A DNA stretch of 64,000 bases, from contig NC_090246.1 in NCBI RefSeq assembly GCF_037325665.1, forward strand, positions 14,475,257 through 14,539,256. The letters run 5' to 3'. The notes under the pieces were generated by a model that saw only the letters and a list, made by a program, of their open reading frames with translations, did no database searches and had not been told where the DNA came from. This DNA comes from Littorina saxatilis (taxonomy: Eukaryota > Mollusca > Gastropoda > Littorinimorpha > Littorinidae). The translations under genes were made by a program, and so were the position numbers. Position 1 is the stretch's first letter; every line of letters starts with the position of its first letter. Shown piece after piece: positions 20,012 through 30,282 of the stretch.

Positions 20012-21498
20012 CTGACGTCCAAAAGAAACGCGAAAAACAGTGTCTAGTGTCATTTATTGCCTAATAAAAAAATAGTACAAAAATTCAAATTTGATTATTA
20101 ATGTCCAATTTTTGGTAGAGTAGAACACTGACTTATGGTCCATAACACAGTAAGGTTGCGGAGACGATGCGTTATTAGCGCTTAACAGAACAGTCAATAG
20201 CGTGTGTGGCCCCCATTAGCATCGATGACGGCCTGGCATCGGCGGTGCATTGAGCGGACCAAGATCAAGATCAGCGACAGTTGTGGGCCTTGGGACCACC
20301 CTGTTGAGCTGTGTCTGGAGCAAGTCCCAAAATTGCTCAATAGGGTTCATGTCAGGAGATAACGCTGGCCAAGGCATCACCTGGATGTCTGAGAGGTGCA
20401 GGAGATCCTGAGTGGCCCTGGTGGTGTGGAGGCGCGCGTTGTCGAGCTGGAAAACCCAGTTTCCATGGGCTTGAAAAAAGGGCAGCACTAGAGGGTGCAG
20501 CACCTGGTCCATATAGCGCTGCGCTGTTACGCCGTTGCCGAGTCCAGGACCCAGGCCTTGGAAGATGACGGGACCTAGCACCTGGTTGTGGCCGATGGCG
20601 CCCCACAACATGAGGCTGGGCCCACCCCAGGCGTTGTTCTCCACGACACAGTTGTCAGCATAGCGGTAACCACTTCTTCTCCATACCCGAACACGCCCGT
20701 CGGCATGGTCAATGCAGAAACGGCTTTCATCGCTGAAAAGCACGTTCTGCCAGTGAACATTGTTCCATTGAGGTGGCCTTGCGCCCAATGCAGGAGTGCC
20801 TGTCTTTTAATGGCGCACGGTGAGGACGGGTCCCCTGGCTGGACGGCAGTTCCTCAGCCCCCTGAAGCGCAGTCACCGGCTGGCCGTTTGCCTAGAAATG
20901 GGTGCCTGGTGTGTCCCTATAACAGTCCTGGCTGTTTCTGCAGCTGTTCTGAAGGGATGTGCAACATGGCTGCGGAAAATGTGCCGATCTTGCCTTGGCG
21001 TCGTCACTCGGGGTCTGCCGCTTCACTCGGCATCAGCAGTAGAGCCAGTTATCACAAACCGCTGCAGGAGACGATAAATGGTGGATATGTGACATTGGAA
21101 AGTCGCAGCCACGGCTTCCGGCATGTCCCCAGCCTCCAGACGTCCAATGGCTCTCTCGCGTTCAGCAGAAGTGAGTCTTGGCATGGTGATAGCGTCGAAT
21201 GCGGGACTGATGAAACCTGTAACTTTGTGCCATTTTTATCCTCTAGTGACAGTGAACACCACTCACTGATCAGCTTTTGTGCTTTTCTTGCACGTGCAGC
21301 TGAACTGCACAAGAAAAATGTCTCAGCTAACTCGGGCTTTACGTGGATTGCAAGTGCGCTGATGCGGTAAAATTCACAATACACCTTCCTCAGACATCGG
21401 TCTTGATATACTGGCTGCCAAAAATAACGCAACTTTTGTTAATCCAGAAAAAAAATATTTGTAAAATAAATATTTTTCGCGTTTCTTTTGGACGTCAG
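20012..21498 (-). mobile_element. Decayed Tc1-like DNA transposon, both ends present
   Basis: Inverted ends CTGACGTCCAAAAGAAACGC at 20012 and its complement ending at 21498, each flanked by TA (20010-20011, 21499-21500). Length 1487 bp with a transposase-like frame on the minus strand, the normal layout of Tc1/mariner elements. Confidence 0.92.
20194..21184 (-). pseudogene. Tc1-like transposase, disrupted
   Basis: The ATG at 21184 opens MPRLTSAERERAIGRLEAGD, a helix-turn-helix start, and continues through ATFQCHISTIYRLLQRF. Stop codons follow near 21020 and again before 20790. From 20788 the catalytic domain is open: LFSDESRF (first Asp), QLDNARLHTTRATQ (second Asp) and LSPDMNPIEQFWD (last acidic residue). 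Near 20260 the frame shifts, and the usual ending MHRRCQAVIDANGGHTRY lies in another frame. At least three in-frame stops and one frameshift make it inactive. Confidence 0.9.
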
Positions 21499-21733
21499 TA
21501 TATAATAATAATAATAATAAATTCAAAGTCTGATTCGTTTTCTTTCATTGTTGTCTCATGTGTTTAGAATGGTTCAGCAGTTTAAAATAATTAATAATTA
21601 TGCCCTCTTAAATGCCAACGGTCATAATGGGCAACAAGTTATGTTTATTCTACTCATCAGCAATCACTATTACACATCTCCATTTGTATTCTTCTTCTTT
21701 TCCTCCATGGTGACAGCTGCCGTCTGCACATAT

Positions 21734-21957
21734 TCTTTCTTACTTTCTTTGGTGTTTAACGTCGTTTTCAACCACAAAGGTTATATCGCGACGGGGAAAG
21801 GGGGGAAGATGGGATAGAGCCACTTGTCAATTGTTTCTTGTTCACAAAAGCACTAATCAAAAATTTGCTCCAGGGGCTTGCAACGTAGTACAATATATGA
21901 GAATGCAAGTTTCCAGTACAAAGGACTTAACATTTCTTACATACTGCTTGACTAAAA
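21734..21957 (-). mobile_element. Family A retroposon, 5'-truncated copy
   Basis: Flanked by a 12-bp duplication GTCTGCACATAT (21722-21733 and 21958-21969). It retains the 3' 224 bases of the family, read on the minus strand. Confidence 0.85.
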
Positions 21958-22068
21958 GTCTGCACATATGACATAGTCCTCTGACAACTAAGCTGGAGAT
22001 ATGCATTATATCTCAATTCATTTTTTATACAAATATGATGGGAAGATATGTAGCTTTAGGTGAAAAAA

Positions 22069-22990
22069 ATCTGTTTAAACATAAATGCCAATTGTAATCC
22101 AAAATAGTATATGTCAACACAGGGGGTAATTATTGTGCAAATTTTGTTAACAAGCACCACACACATAAACACACACACACACACACAAACATACACACAC
22201 ATCAATAATATCATTGCCTAACTCTGCAGTTTGTGATAGTGCTTGGAGAAAAAACTTATCTGTTTAAAGGTCCTTGTCTACATTTTTATACCGAAATCGC
22301 CATTTGACCATTAAAATGCAGAGTCTATTATCTACAAATATCAACAATACACCCCCTTTCGATCAGGAAAGACGAAGCCAGTGTAGCCGTTTGAAAATTC
22401 ATTGTAGTATTCCAGCGTAGTACTCATAGTAGCATATCCTTATTTGGAAAATGCCAAGCGCAAAACTCCTCTCAAATCCCGTGCATTTCGTGCGTTTAAA
22501 AAAAAAGCGTGGACAGCGCTCCAGTGTCAAACTGTTGCTACACTTGTTTGGGCGTGGCTATAAGCATAGTGACATGAATTTGATTGGTCAGTATTTTTAG
22601 GCAAAGCACATGTTCTCAGCAAACAGAAAACAAAATATTGGAAGCATGAGTCACGCTACCCAAAAATAAAATCTTTTTTTACATTATATATTTTTTTCTA
22701 TAACATTTTCCCCCATGGTTCATTCATCGACTGACATAACGTTTTAGCGAAATCTAACCATAAGATTATTGAAAAAAAGCAAAAATGTAGACGACCACCT
22801 TTAAACATAAATGCCAATTGTAATCCAAAATAGTATATATGTCAACACAAGGGGTAAATTGTGCAAATTTTTTTAATAAGCACCACACACATAAACACAC
22901 ACACACAAACATACACACACAGGCACACACATCAATACTATGATTGCTTAACTCTGTAGTTTGTGATATAGTGTTTGGAGAAAAAACTTA
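22069..22990. repeat. Tandem duplication of about 195 bp with a MITE inserted at the junction
   Basis: 22069-22262 (from GTTTAAACATAAATGCCA to GAGAAAAAACTTAT) recurs at 22801-22990 with few changes. The MITE at 22268-22800 lies between them. Confidence 0.8.
22268..22800 (-). mobile_element. Family C TTAA-flanked MITE, copy 1
   Basis: TTAA on both sides (22264-22267, 22801-22804). Ends AGGTCCTTGTCTACATTTTT and the complement of AGGTGGTCGTCTACATTTTT. The unoccupied version of the site (TGTTTAAACATAAATGCC) exists at 22070. No ORF. TTAA duplication points to piggyBac or Kolobok. Confidence 0.8.
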
Positions 22991-23836
22991 TGCAAAGAGT
23001 TAAACCTGGGTTTTTGAAATGCTCATATTCTTCTGTGTAAAAAAAAAAAAAAAAAAAAGAGCACATAAAGTCAAGCTTACCGTAACATATGCTTTTGTAA
23101 CAATTAAAAAATAATACGCAGTCTGTCTTCAGACAAAACGGTAGGCAAATAAATACTTGAACTTCTATAGATCTAATGCTTCATCATCTTCATAGGTTAT
23201 CACAGATCAAACAAATACAGGCTAAATTCCTTTCCCAAAATTGTGATACAAGTAATATCAAGGCAGGTGAAAGGCAGGAAGCCAGAAAACACCCAAAAAA
23301 ACAATCCAATTGAGATGCTCAACAACAAAATCTCTCCAAAAAATACACCATTTTTTTGGTAACAAAATACATGTGTTATTGTCAACACTTTTAAGACCTC
23401 TAAAAACCTGAGAAAATCAGGTCTGAAAAGGAAAGGTTTCTTGAAACATATATACATGTAAATCTACAGATATGAAGATAAAATCTTGAGAGAAAATGGT
23501 GTCAAAAAGGGGGGTCTTAATACACCTGGTTGGGGGCGTCTCAAATACAACCAATATCTTAAACATATATGGTCAAATAAATGCTGCTTGAATAATACAC
23601 AAAGGTTTCATCCGCATTTGTCAGTTTGGTTTTAAGTATACAGGTATTTCCACACATACCACATACCTATGCCCACATATCAAATGTCTACATCATCACA
23701 GGTTTATTTGCTTTTTCACTTCTTAGCGATTGGCCTAGTTTATTAGTGCATGGGTAATCCAAAACCAACCTTTCAGTTCGGTTTTCTCATTTCCGTCTGT
23801 CCGCTTCTCATCGAGCATGATATTGGACATCTTAAT
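22991..23836. other. Spacer with old repeat debris
   Basis: Poly(A) at 23041-23058. AGACCTCTAAAAACCTGAGAAAATCAGGTCT near 23393 and GGGGGGTCTTAAT near 23511 resemble the small family J MITE at 33222. No gene seen. Confidence 0.4.
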
Positions 23837-24147
23837 TACACCCCCGGTATAGGGGTGTGTATAGGTTTCACTCGATGTGTTTGTGTTCGCAAGTAGATCT
23901 CAAGAATGAACGGACCGATCGTCACCAAACTTGGTGAACAGGTTCTATACATTCCTGAAACGGTCCTTACAAAAATTGGGACCAGTCAAACACACGGTTA
24001 GGGAGTTATTGGTGGATTAAAATTATACAAGGCCTGGTATAGACGGACACCCCCGTTGGTCAAAGGGAAATAACCATTCTCACTGCCACCAACTGAGGTT
24101 ATTTCCCTTTGACGGGGGTGTAGTTCCTATCGGAGGAATTTCTTGTT
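23837..24147 (+). mobile_element. Helitron-like element HL4
   Basis: Starts ACACCCCC, with an inverted copy GGGGTGT 14 bases on. GGGGGTGT recurs near the 3' end (24112-24120). The end is a stem-loop TTCCT-ATCGG-AGGAA followed by TTTCTTGTTT. This is the same end design as families D and E with unrelated sequence. About 310 bp, non-coding. Confidence 0.5.
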
Positions 24148-24571
24148 TCTTACTGTAACAACTTATCCTGTTTGAACAACAAATGCTGACGGAAAATTTT
24201 TACACATCCTGTAGTTACAAATTGAAATCACCAGAACTAAGCTTGCACTGGTTCAAAAATACAGTTTTTAAAAAGAGAAATGTTGATTTCATATGAAAAG
24301 ATGATGTAACACATTAACTATAGCACCAGATACTTTTATATAGAAGCAAATGGGTCACAAACATAAATGTGCAAATTAAGACAGTTCAAGGATCTAATAC
24401 TTGCAGATTGAATGAAGTAACAAGTTAGCTCTTAGATGATCAATATGAATTTATGGTCTCCATTACAAACTTTGTGCCCAAGTAATATGTAGTAACGTAC
24501 TTTAATATCGTTGATGCAGCTGAGTTCTGTAATATAATGCTGTAGTAACCTGGGCTCTGGATATCATAACA

Positions 24572-25411
24572 AACAAGAAGGGCAAAGCCCATACGACTCA
24601 CATGCTTGACCTTGACCTTTACATGACCTTGACCTTCAGCTAAACCTAGCAATGACATCATACACTAAGAACTGCTTTACACATGTTTACTACCAAAATA
24701 CATGTGACCTTGACCCAAGGTCATCCAAGGTCATGCAACACAAAGCTGTTAATTCAAGACAGGAAGTACAATGGTGCTTATTGGCTCTTTCTACCATGAG
24801 ATATGGTCACTTTTAGTGGTTCACTACCTTATTTTGGTCACATTTCATAAGGGTCAAAGTGACCTTGACCTTGATCATATGTGACCAAATGTGTCTCATG
24901 ATGAAAGCATAACATGTGCCCCACATAATTTTTAAGTTTGAAACAGTTATCTTCCATAGTTCAGGGTCAAGGTCACTTCAAAATATGTATACAATCCAAC
25001 TTTGTAGAGCTCCTGTGACCTTGACCTTGAAGCAAGGTAAACCAAACTGGTATCAAAAGACGGGGCTTACTTTGCCCTATATATCATATATAGGTGAGGT
25101 ATTCAATCTCAAAAACTTCAGAGAAAATGTGAAAAATGTGAAAAATAGCTGTTTTTTAGACAACATTTATGGCCCCTGCGACCTTGACCTTGAAGCAAGG
25201 TCAAGATGCTATGTATGTTTTTTGGGGCCTTGTCATCATACACCATCTTGCCAAATTTGGTACTGATAGACTGAATAGTGTCCAAGAAATATCCAACGTT
25301 AAAGTTTTCCGGACGGCCGGACGGACGGACGTCCGGACAGACGGACGGACGGACGGACGGACGACTCGGGTGAGTACATAGACTCACTTTTGCTTCGCAT
25401 GTGAGTCAAAA
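24572..25411 (-). mobile_element. Helitron-like family D, copy 1
   Basis: Read on the minus strand: TTTTTGACTCACATGCGAAG, then GTGAGTC 13 bases later, a (GTCC)n-type microsatellite, a body with many TCAAGGTCA motifs, then GTGAGTCGTATGGGCTTTGC and CCTTCTTGTT. The subterminal inverted repeat is GACTCACATGC at both ends, the 3' stem-loop is GGGC-TTT-GCCC, and there is no target duplication. Other copies lie at 41984, 51252 and 62933. DINE-1/HINE elements have this layout. Confidence 0.6.
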
Positions 25412-25577
25412 ACAGGCTTTAGATGTCATAATTTCGAAATCATTCACAGGACAATGTTACAAATGACCACTTCACTTGAATGACAGAAAACAATGTCATG
25501 AGCAAAGTAAAATACTTGAATGACAGTCGGCTGTTTATGTTGTTGTTGTTGAATGTACCCCTCCTTGATATTGGTGG

Positions 25578-25706
25578 TTTCCTCCGAAAGCGGCGTATGG
25601 CTGCCTAAATGGCGGGGTAAAAACGGTCATACACGTAAAAATCCACTCGTGCAAAAACACGTGTACATGGGAATTTCAGCCCACGAACGCAGAAGAAGAA
25701 GAAGAA
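25578..25706 (+). mobile_element. SINE family F, 5'-truncated copy
   Basis: Flanked by GATATTGGTGG (25567-25577 and 25707-25717). Only the 3' body and the (GAA)n tail remain. Confidence 0.85.
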
Positions 25707-25751
25707 GATATTGGTGGTACATGTATCACTTAATACAGAGAAGATAACTCT

Positions 25752-26118
25752 ACTTCTTCTTCGTTCATGGGCTGAAACTCCCTCGTTCACTCATGTTTTT
25801 GCATCAGTGGATTTTACGTGAATGACCGTTTTTAACCCGCCATTTAAGCAGCCATTCACTGCTTTCGGAAGATGCATGCTTGGTATTGTTTCTATAACCC
25901 ACCGAACTCTGACATGGATTACAGGATCTTTTCTGTGCACACTTGGTCTTGTGCTTGCGTGACAACACAAGAAGGGGGATAAGGCACTAGCAGGTCTGCA
26001 CATAAGTTGACCCGAGAGATCGGACAAATCTCTACCCTTAACCAATCAGGTGCAGCTGGGATTCAAACCCACGACCTTCCACTAAGGAGGCCGCTGTCTT
26101 TTATCCACTATGCCCGTT
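25752..26118 (-). mobile_element. SINE family F, older full-length copy
   Basis: Read on the minus strand: tRNA-like head with a B-box-like GGGTTTGAATCCCAGC, body, and (GAA)n tail at 25752. Possible flanking duplication GATAACTCTA / GGTAATTCTA. More diverged than the copy at 29101. Confidence 0.75.
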
Positions 26119-26240
26119 GAAGGTAATTCTAGATCTGTAATGCAAATAGAAACATTTTAAATCCCCCCCACCACATAGGCAGCCATACTCCGTCTTTGGA
26201 GGATGGCTGTATAAGATAAGTAGTTTGTCCATTGAGACTT

Positions 26241-26560
26241 GGAGTCGGATACTTTAGCAAAAATGTTGCTCTTTATTATTTGAGTCGGATACTTTCGCAA
26301 AATTGTTGCTGCTTATTATCTGAGTGAGATACTTTAGCAAAAATGTTGCTGTTTATTATTTGAGTCGGATACTTTAGCAAAAATGTTACTGTTTATTATC
26401 CGAGTCAAATACTTTAGCAAAAATGTTGCTGTATATTATCGGAGTTGGATACTTTAGCAAAAATGTTGCTGTTTATTATCTGAGTCCAATACTTTAGCAA
26501 AAATGTTGCTGTTTATTATCTGAGTAAGATACTTCAGCAAAAATGTTGCTGTTTCTTACT
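26241..26560 (+). repeat. Minisatellite, eight 40-bp units
   Basis: The unit contains GATACTTTAGCAAAAATGTT and GCTGTTTATTATCTGAGT. The spacing of ACTTTAGCAA is exactly 40 across eight units (26251, 26291 and so on to 26531). Followed by poly(G) at 26568-26583. Confidence 0.95.
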
Positions 26561-26989
26561 GAACTAGGGGGGGGGGGGGGGGGAGGGGAATATCTGATTA
26601 CAAAATATTACCTGTCATGGGATGGGAGAACACCTCCCAATAAAGGAGGCCTCTCCCCCAATGTCTAATTTCTTCACCAACGTTTACCTGTCATGACAGA
26701 CCACCTGCAATACAGGACACTTCCGGCTGGTCCCAAGGGTGTTCCTACATCACAGGTACCGCTGTATATCAATAAGCATGAGCACATAAAAAGATTTTTT
26801 TTTTAAGTACAAAGGAATAATACAATATATACAAAAACAATACCTAAATTCAGAGCCTAAAATGGCCAGAAATCAAACACTCATTGCACAATTAAATTGC
26901 CTTCACAGGGAATTAAATAGTAATACTTCACGAAGTAAGTTGCCTAATTTCTACTACCCCCTTTTACACACACACACACACACACCCCC

Positions 26990-28584
26990 CACCCCCCAAT
27001 TTAAGACCTCCCCCCTTTTAAGACCTGCTTTTTCAGATTTTTTCTTCATAAATTACCCCCATTTTTAAGACTACAGGCAAATCCGGATAAGACGAAATTG
27101 AAGGGACCGAATTGTTATTGTGTCCTATCCGAAATTTCGACTTGGTCATAGTACAGTGGAACCCCTCTCTAGCGACCTTGAAAATGTTGACAAAAATCGG
27201 TCCTTATGGAGGGGGGTCCTTACAGAGGGAGGAGGCGGGGCCACAAAGAAAATCACCTCAGATTTTCTTAAAAAAAGAAAACAGAGAAGTTTGAGTTGCT
27301 GACGACCGTTTCCTCAAGCAAACTGCTTCGATTTCATGTTTGACATTGTCGATGGTGTCCACCAGTTCTGGTGCATGTTTCAATGCAAAAAGAGTTAGTT
27401 TCTGAGCAAGCATTTCTTTACAGCAGTCCCTGCAATGATGAAGGCCCTCCGAGAAAGAGAGTGAAAAATCGGCCACCGTTCTCAGCATCGCGTATCTGTG
27501 TGTAACCTCTTTCATTGACAATTAAGATACTCTTGTTTCCCTGCAGCCTTGACCAGTGAGTCGGTTACCTAATCTGTGAACCCTTCAGTTGTGTTGCTTT
27601 GTCAAAAGTTAGACACAGTCAACTAGTTTTGCTCTGAGTGAACAGTGCAGCTGGCCTCAATTAGCCGGTGACACCTCTCTGGCCACAGCACCAAACAGTA
27701 CATGGCTGGGGGGTTGCTGGCTAAACTCAGTGGGGTGTCCGGTGTCACTGAAGTCAGCAGGAAGAGCATTGGAGAGAAATAGAGAGGTGTACTCTTCCAC
27801 ACAATTTCCAAGCATCAGTTGTCACGGCTTGGGGTAGGCATTAGTGAGGGAGAGTGAGAGCGGTTTGTGTACAGTCCGACTGAAGAGTGAAAAGTCACTG
27901 CCACAAGATCGGCATGCAGTCAATAAAGCCAGACAAGAAGAATGATTATGACATGCGGCTCTATCTGCTGTTTTTTTTTATTCAAACTGGTTTTCAACGC
28001 TTATTCTCACAAAGCATCTGCACACCTGCCTCTGCCTCTGTGCTGTGTTTGTGTGGCTGCTTTCGTATGATGTCAGTGCATGGTGAGTGCGTTCACTGCC
28101 TTGTCACCACTTCCCCACCTTTTTCAGAATGTTTTCTTGGAGTTGGATAATTCTCCTTACTCCTCGCCCCCTCCTTACTCCTCGCCCCCTCCTAACTTCA
28201 GTTCATACTTTATTGCGTGCCGACTGACCAGTCGGTGTGGCGTCCGTGTAGAGAAGAAGGGAATAAGGTTACACAATGCGCTAGTGTGAGACGCCAAGTT
28301 TCGTGTTTCGAGTTGCTGTAGTAAATATAGAGTAAACTTTGTCTTTGGGACTGACTTTCTGTTGTGTGCTATCCGTCTTTCGACTTACGTAAGAGAAATC
28401 CCATTTCGAGCTCAGGGTACTTTGTACACATAGATAAAGAGGGATAATTCCGGACCAGAATTTCTTTGTGTGCTAAGCGAATTTTTGACTTAACCGTTTG
28501 TGAGTTAGCTGGATTTGCCTGTACCTCTTTTTTAAGACCTGAATTTCTCAGATTTTTGGAGGTCTTAAAAGGGGGGTTCCACTG
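26990..28584. mobile_element. Nested pogo/Tigger-like remnants
   Basis: An outer repeat ends in AAAAGGGGGGTTCCACTG (to 28584), with matching TTTAAGACCT text at the left near 27000. Inside it an element of 1448 bp (27074-28521) has inverted ends CAGGCAAATCC and TA on both sides (27072-27073, 28522-28523). Within that, a third end CAGTGGAACCCCTC starts at 27154 after TA, without a partner. The TA duplications and CAG starts fit pogo/Tigger. Confidence 0.55.
27258..27521 (-). pseudogene. C-terminal fragment of a Tigger/pogo-type transposase
   Basis: An 87-residue frame with a Cys-containing segment (HHCRDCCKEM), a helix-rich stretch and the ending SATQTSLFSFFKKI. That ending resembles the TSLDSFFK-like tail of CENP-B/Tigger transposases. 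It lies just inside the pogo-like end at 27154, where a transposase C terminus would be. No catalytic motif is left. Confidence 0.4.
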
Positions 28585-28939
28585 TATAGTTAAAGAAAGT
28601 ATGCAAACATTCGCAGTGTAGACAAGTTATACCTTTTACCTGTATACATCAAAACTTATCCTGAAGTGTATTCATATTCAGGAAAAAGATTCCAAAAAGG
28701 CGGAAAATAAGGCTTTGTCAAAAATGTTGGGGTTATTTACTTATAGTATGGACACAAGTTACTCATCTCAAGAATAGCCCTGGAGGCCTCTGAAACCATG
28801 AATTTCAGTTATAACTGCAAACACTTCATCCATTCCTGCCGAGATCTTTAAAATATCTTTAGAAGTTAAGGAGCAATGGAAGAGCAAATAAAACAGAACA
28901 TTCTGAACACATTTCATGCACCATAACTTAACTTAATTA

Positions 28940-29573
28940 TCCAAAAAGGAAATTCAGGTTGCTTCCTCCCAGTGGAAAGCTAGCACCAGCAAGAGCTGCA
29001 CTTATGGCAGAATGAACAAGGTCTTTTACGTACCCCTGTGGTGACACTGGGGTGGGACATGAATACCATCTGAATTTGCACATAAAGTTGACCCGTGTCC
29101 GACGGGCGCTGTGGCGTGGTGGTAAGACGTCGGCCTCCAAAGCGGAAGGTCGAGGGTTCGAATCCCGGCCGCGGCCGCCTGGTGGGTTAAGTGTGGAGAT
29201 TTTTCTGATCTCCCAGGTCAACTTATGTGCAGACCTGCTAGTGGCTTATCCCCCTTCGTGTGCATACGCAAGCACAAGACCAAGTGCGCACGAAAAAGAT
29301 CCTGTAATCCATGTCAGAGTTCGGTGGGTTATAGAAACACGAAAATACCCAGCATGCTTCCTCCGAAAGCGGCGTATGGCTGCCTAAATGGCGGGGTAAA
29401 AACGGTCATACACGTAAAATTCCACTCGTGCAAAAACACGAGTGTACGTGGGAGTTTCAGCCCACGAACGCAGAAGAAGAAGAAGAAGAAGACCCGTGTC
29501 CATCCCGGCCAGGATTCAAACCTGTGACCTTCGGATCACAAGTATAGTGCTCTACCAACTGAGCTACCCAGCC
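28940..29573 (-). mobile_element. SINE family G, interrupted by SINE F
   Basis: Read on the minus strand: GGGCTGGGTAGCTCAGTTGG head (29554-29573), B box GGTTTGAATCCTGGCC, then body to a tail near 28940. The body is split at 29101-29490. Same family as 37405-37716. Confidence 0.8.
29101..29490 (+). mobile_element. SINE family F, full-length young copy with head type 1
   Basis: Flanked by GACCCGTGTCC (29090-29100 and 29491-29501). The head carries A-box-like GTGGCGTGGTGGTAAG and B-box GGTTCGAATCCC. The tail is (GAA)n. 390 bp, inserted into SINE G. Confidence 0.92.
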
Positions 29574-29579
29574 CAACTA

Positions 29580-30282
29580 TCCTGCATATTTTCCATGTTC
29601 ATGCATAGATTCTTATGGTGAAATATCCCAGTGAAATCATGACAAGTCTTCAGTCGTTTTAGTACATTGTTGCTGTTGTCGTTCCGTTGCCATTGTTGTT
29701 GTCAATTTTTGTCGTTGTTTTCTGACGATCGAACAAAGCACTTGCACAAATGCAAACATGTTCCAGCTCTATATGTACATGTAGTTACTTATGGAAGAAC
29801 TGTGATTAAAACAAAAAATAATCCTTTGCTGACAATAGTATGTGACAGCGTTTGGAAAAAGAGGGTACAAGTCGCCGAACACACTGTCAAGTTACAGGAT
29901 GAAAACTGGCAGCAGGTGAAAATTCAATGCTTTTCAAATGTAGCATTTTATGGGACTCACGTCTAGAACATCAAATACTTTTTGCAAAATTACAAAAACT
30001 GAGCAGGTATTTTTCACTTACAACACTGTATCCCTGTACAGACTTTCTGTAAAACCAGTACTTTTTGTGCCATGACTTAGTTTTATGCATGTAATTCTGC
30101 ATCCTTTGCTATTGTCCATAATTTTACAAGAAAAGCAAACGCTTTACACGACTCCCCTTCGTCATGCCCATTACAGTGGATAACTCAGGAAAGTAGTGAA
30201 CAAGAAGAAGAAGAATCTTAAAAAATCAATTTGACAAAAAATTCAAATATGCCCGTTTTTCTCATGACCCGGCTATCACATA
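29580..30282. other. Region 3' of the transporter gene, no gene seen
   Basis: Unique-looking AT-rich sequence that may include the 3' UTR of the minus-strand transporter. No clear poly(A) signal chosen. Confidence 0.35.

Noticed and set aside
20588-21370. 260-codon plus-strand ORF
   Set aside because: It lies antisense to the Tc1-like transposase remnant, whose motifs are on the minus strand.
24916-25387. ORFs recurring in family D and E copies ([26 protein letters not shown])
   Set aside because: They recur only because the elements are repeated. They are short, occur on both strands and show no protein family.
26241-26560. Regular repeats resembling a CRISPR array
   Set aside because: The 40-base units are directly adjacent with no unique spacers, and the genome is animal.
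29101-29175. tRNA-like sequence with A and B boxes (also at 37405, 44640, 50690 and 57870)
   Set aside because: These are heads of SINEs with bodies, tails and target duplications, and they do not fold as proper functional tRNA genes by eye.
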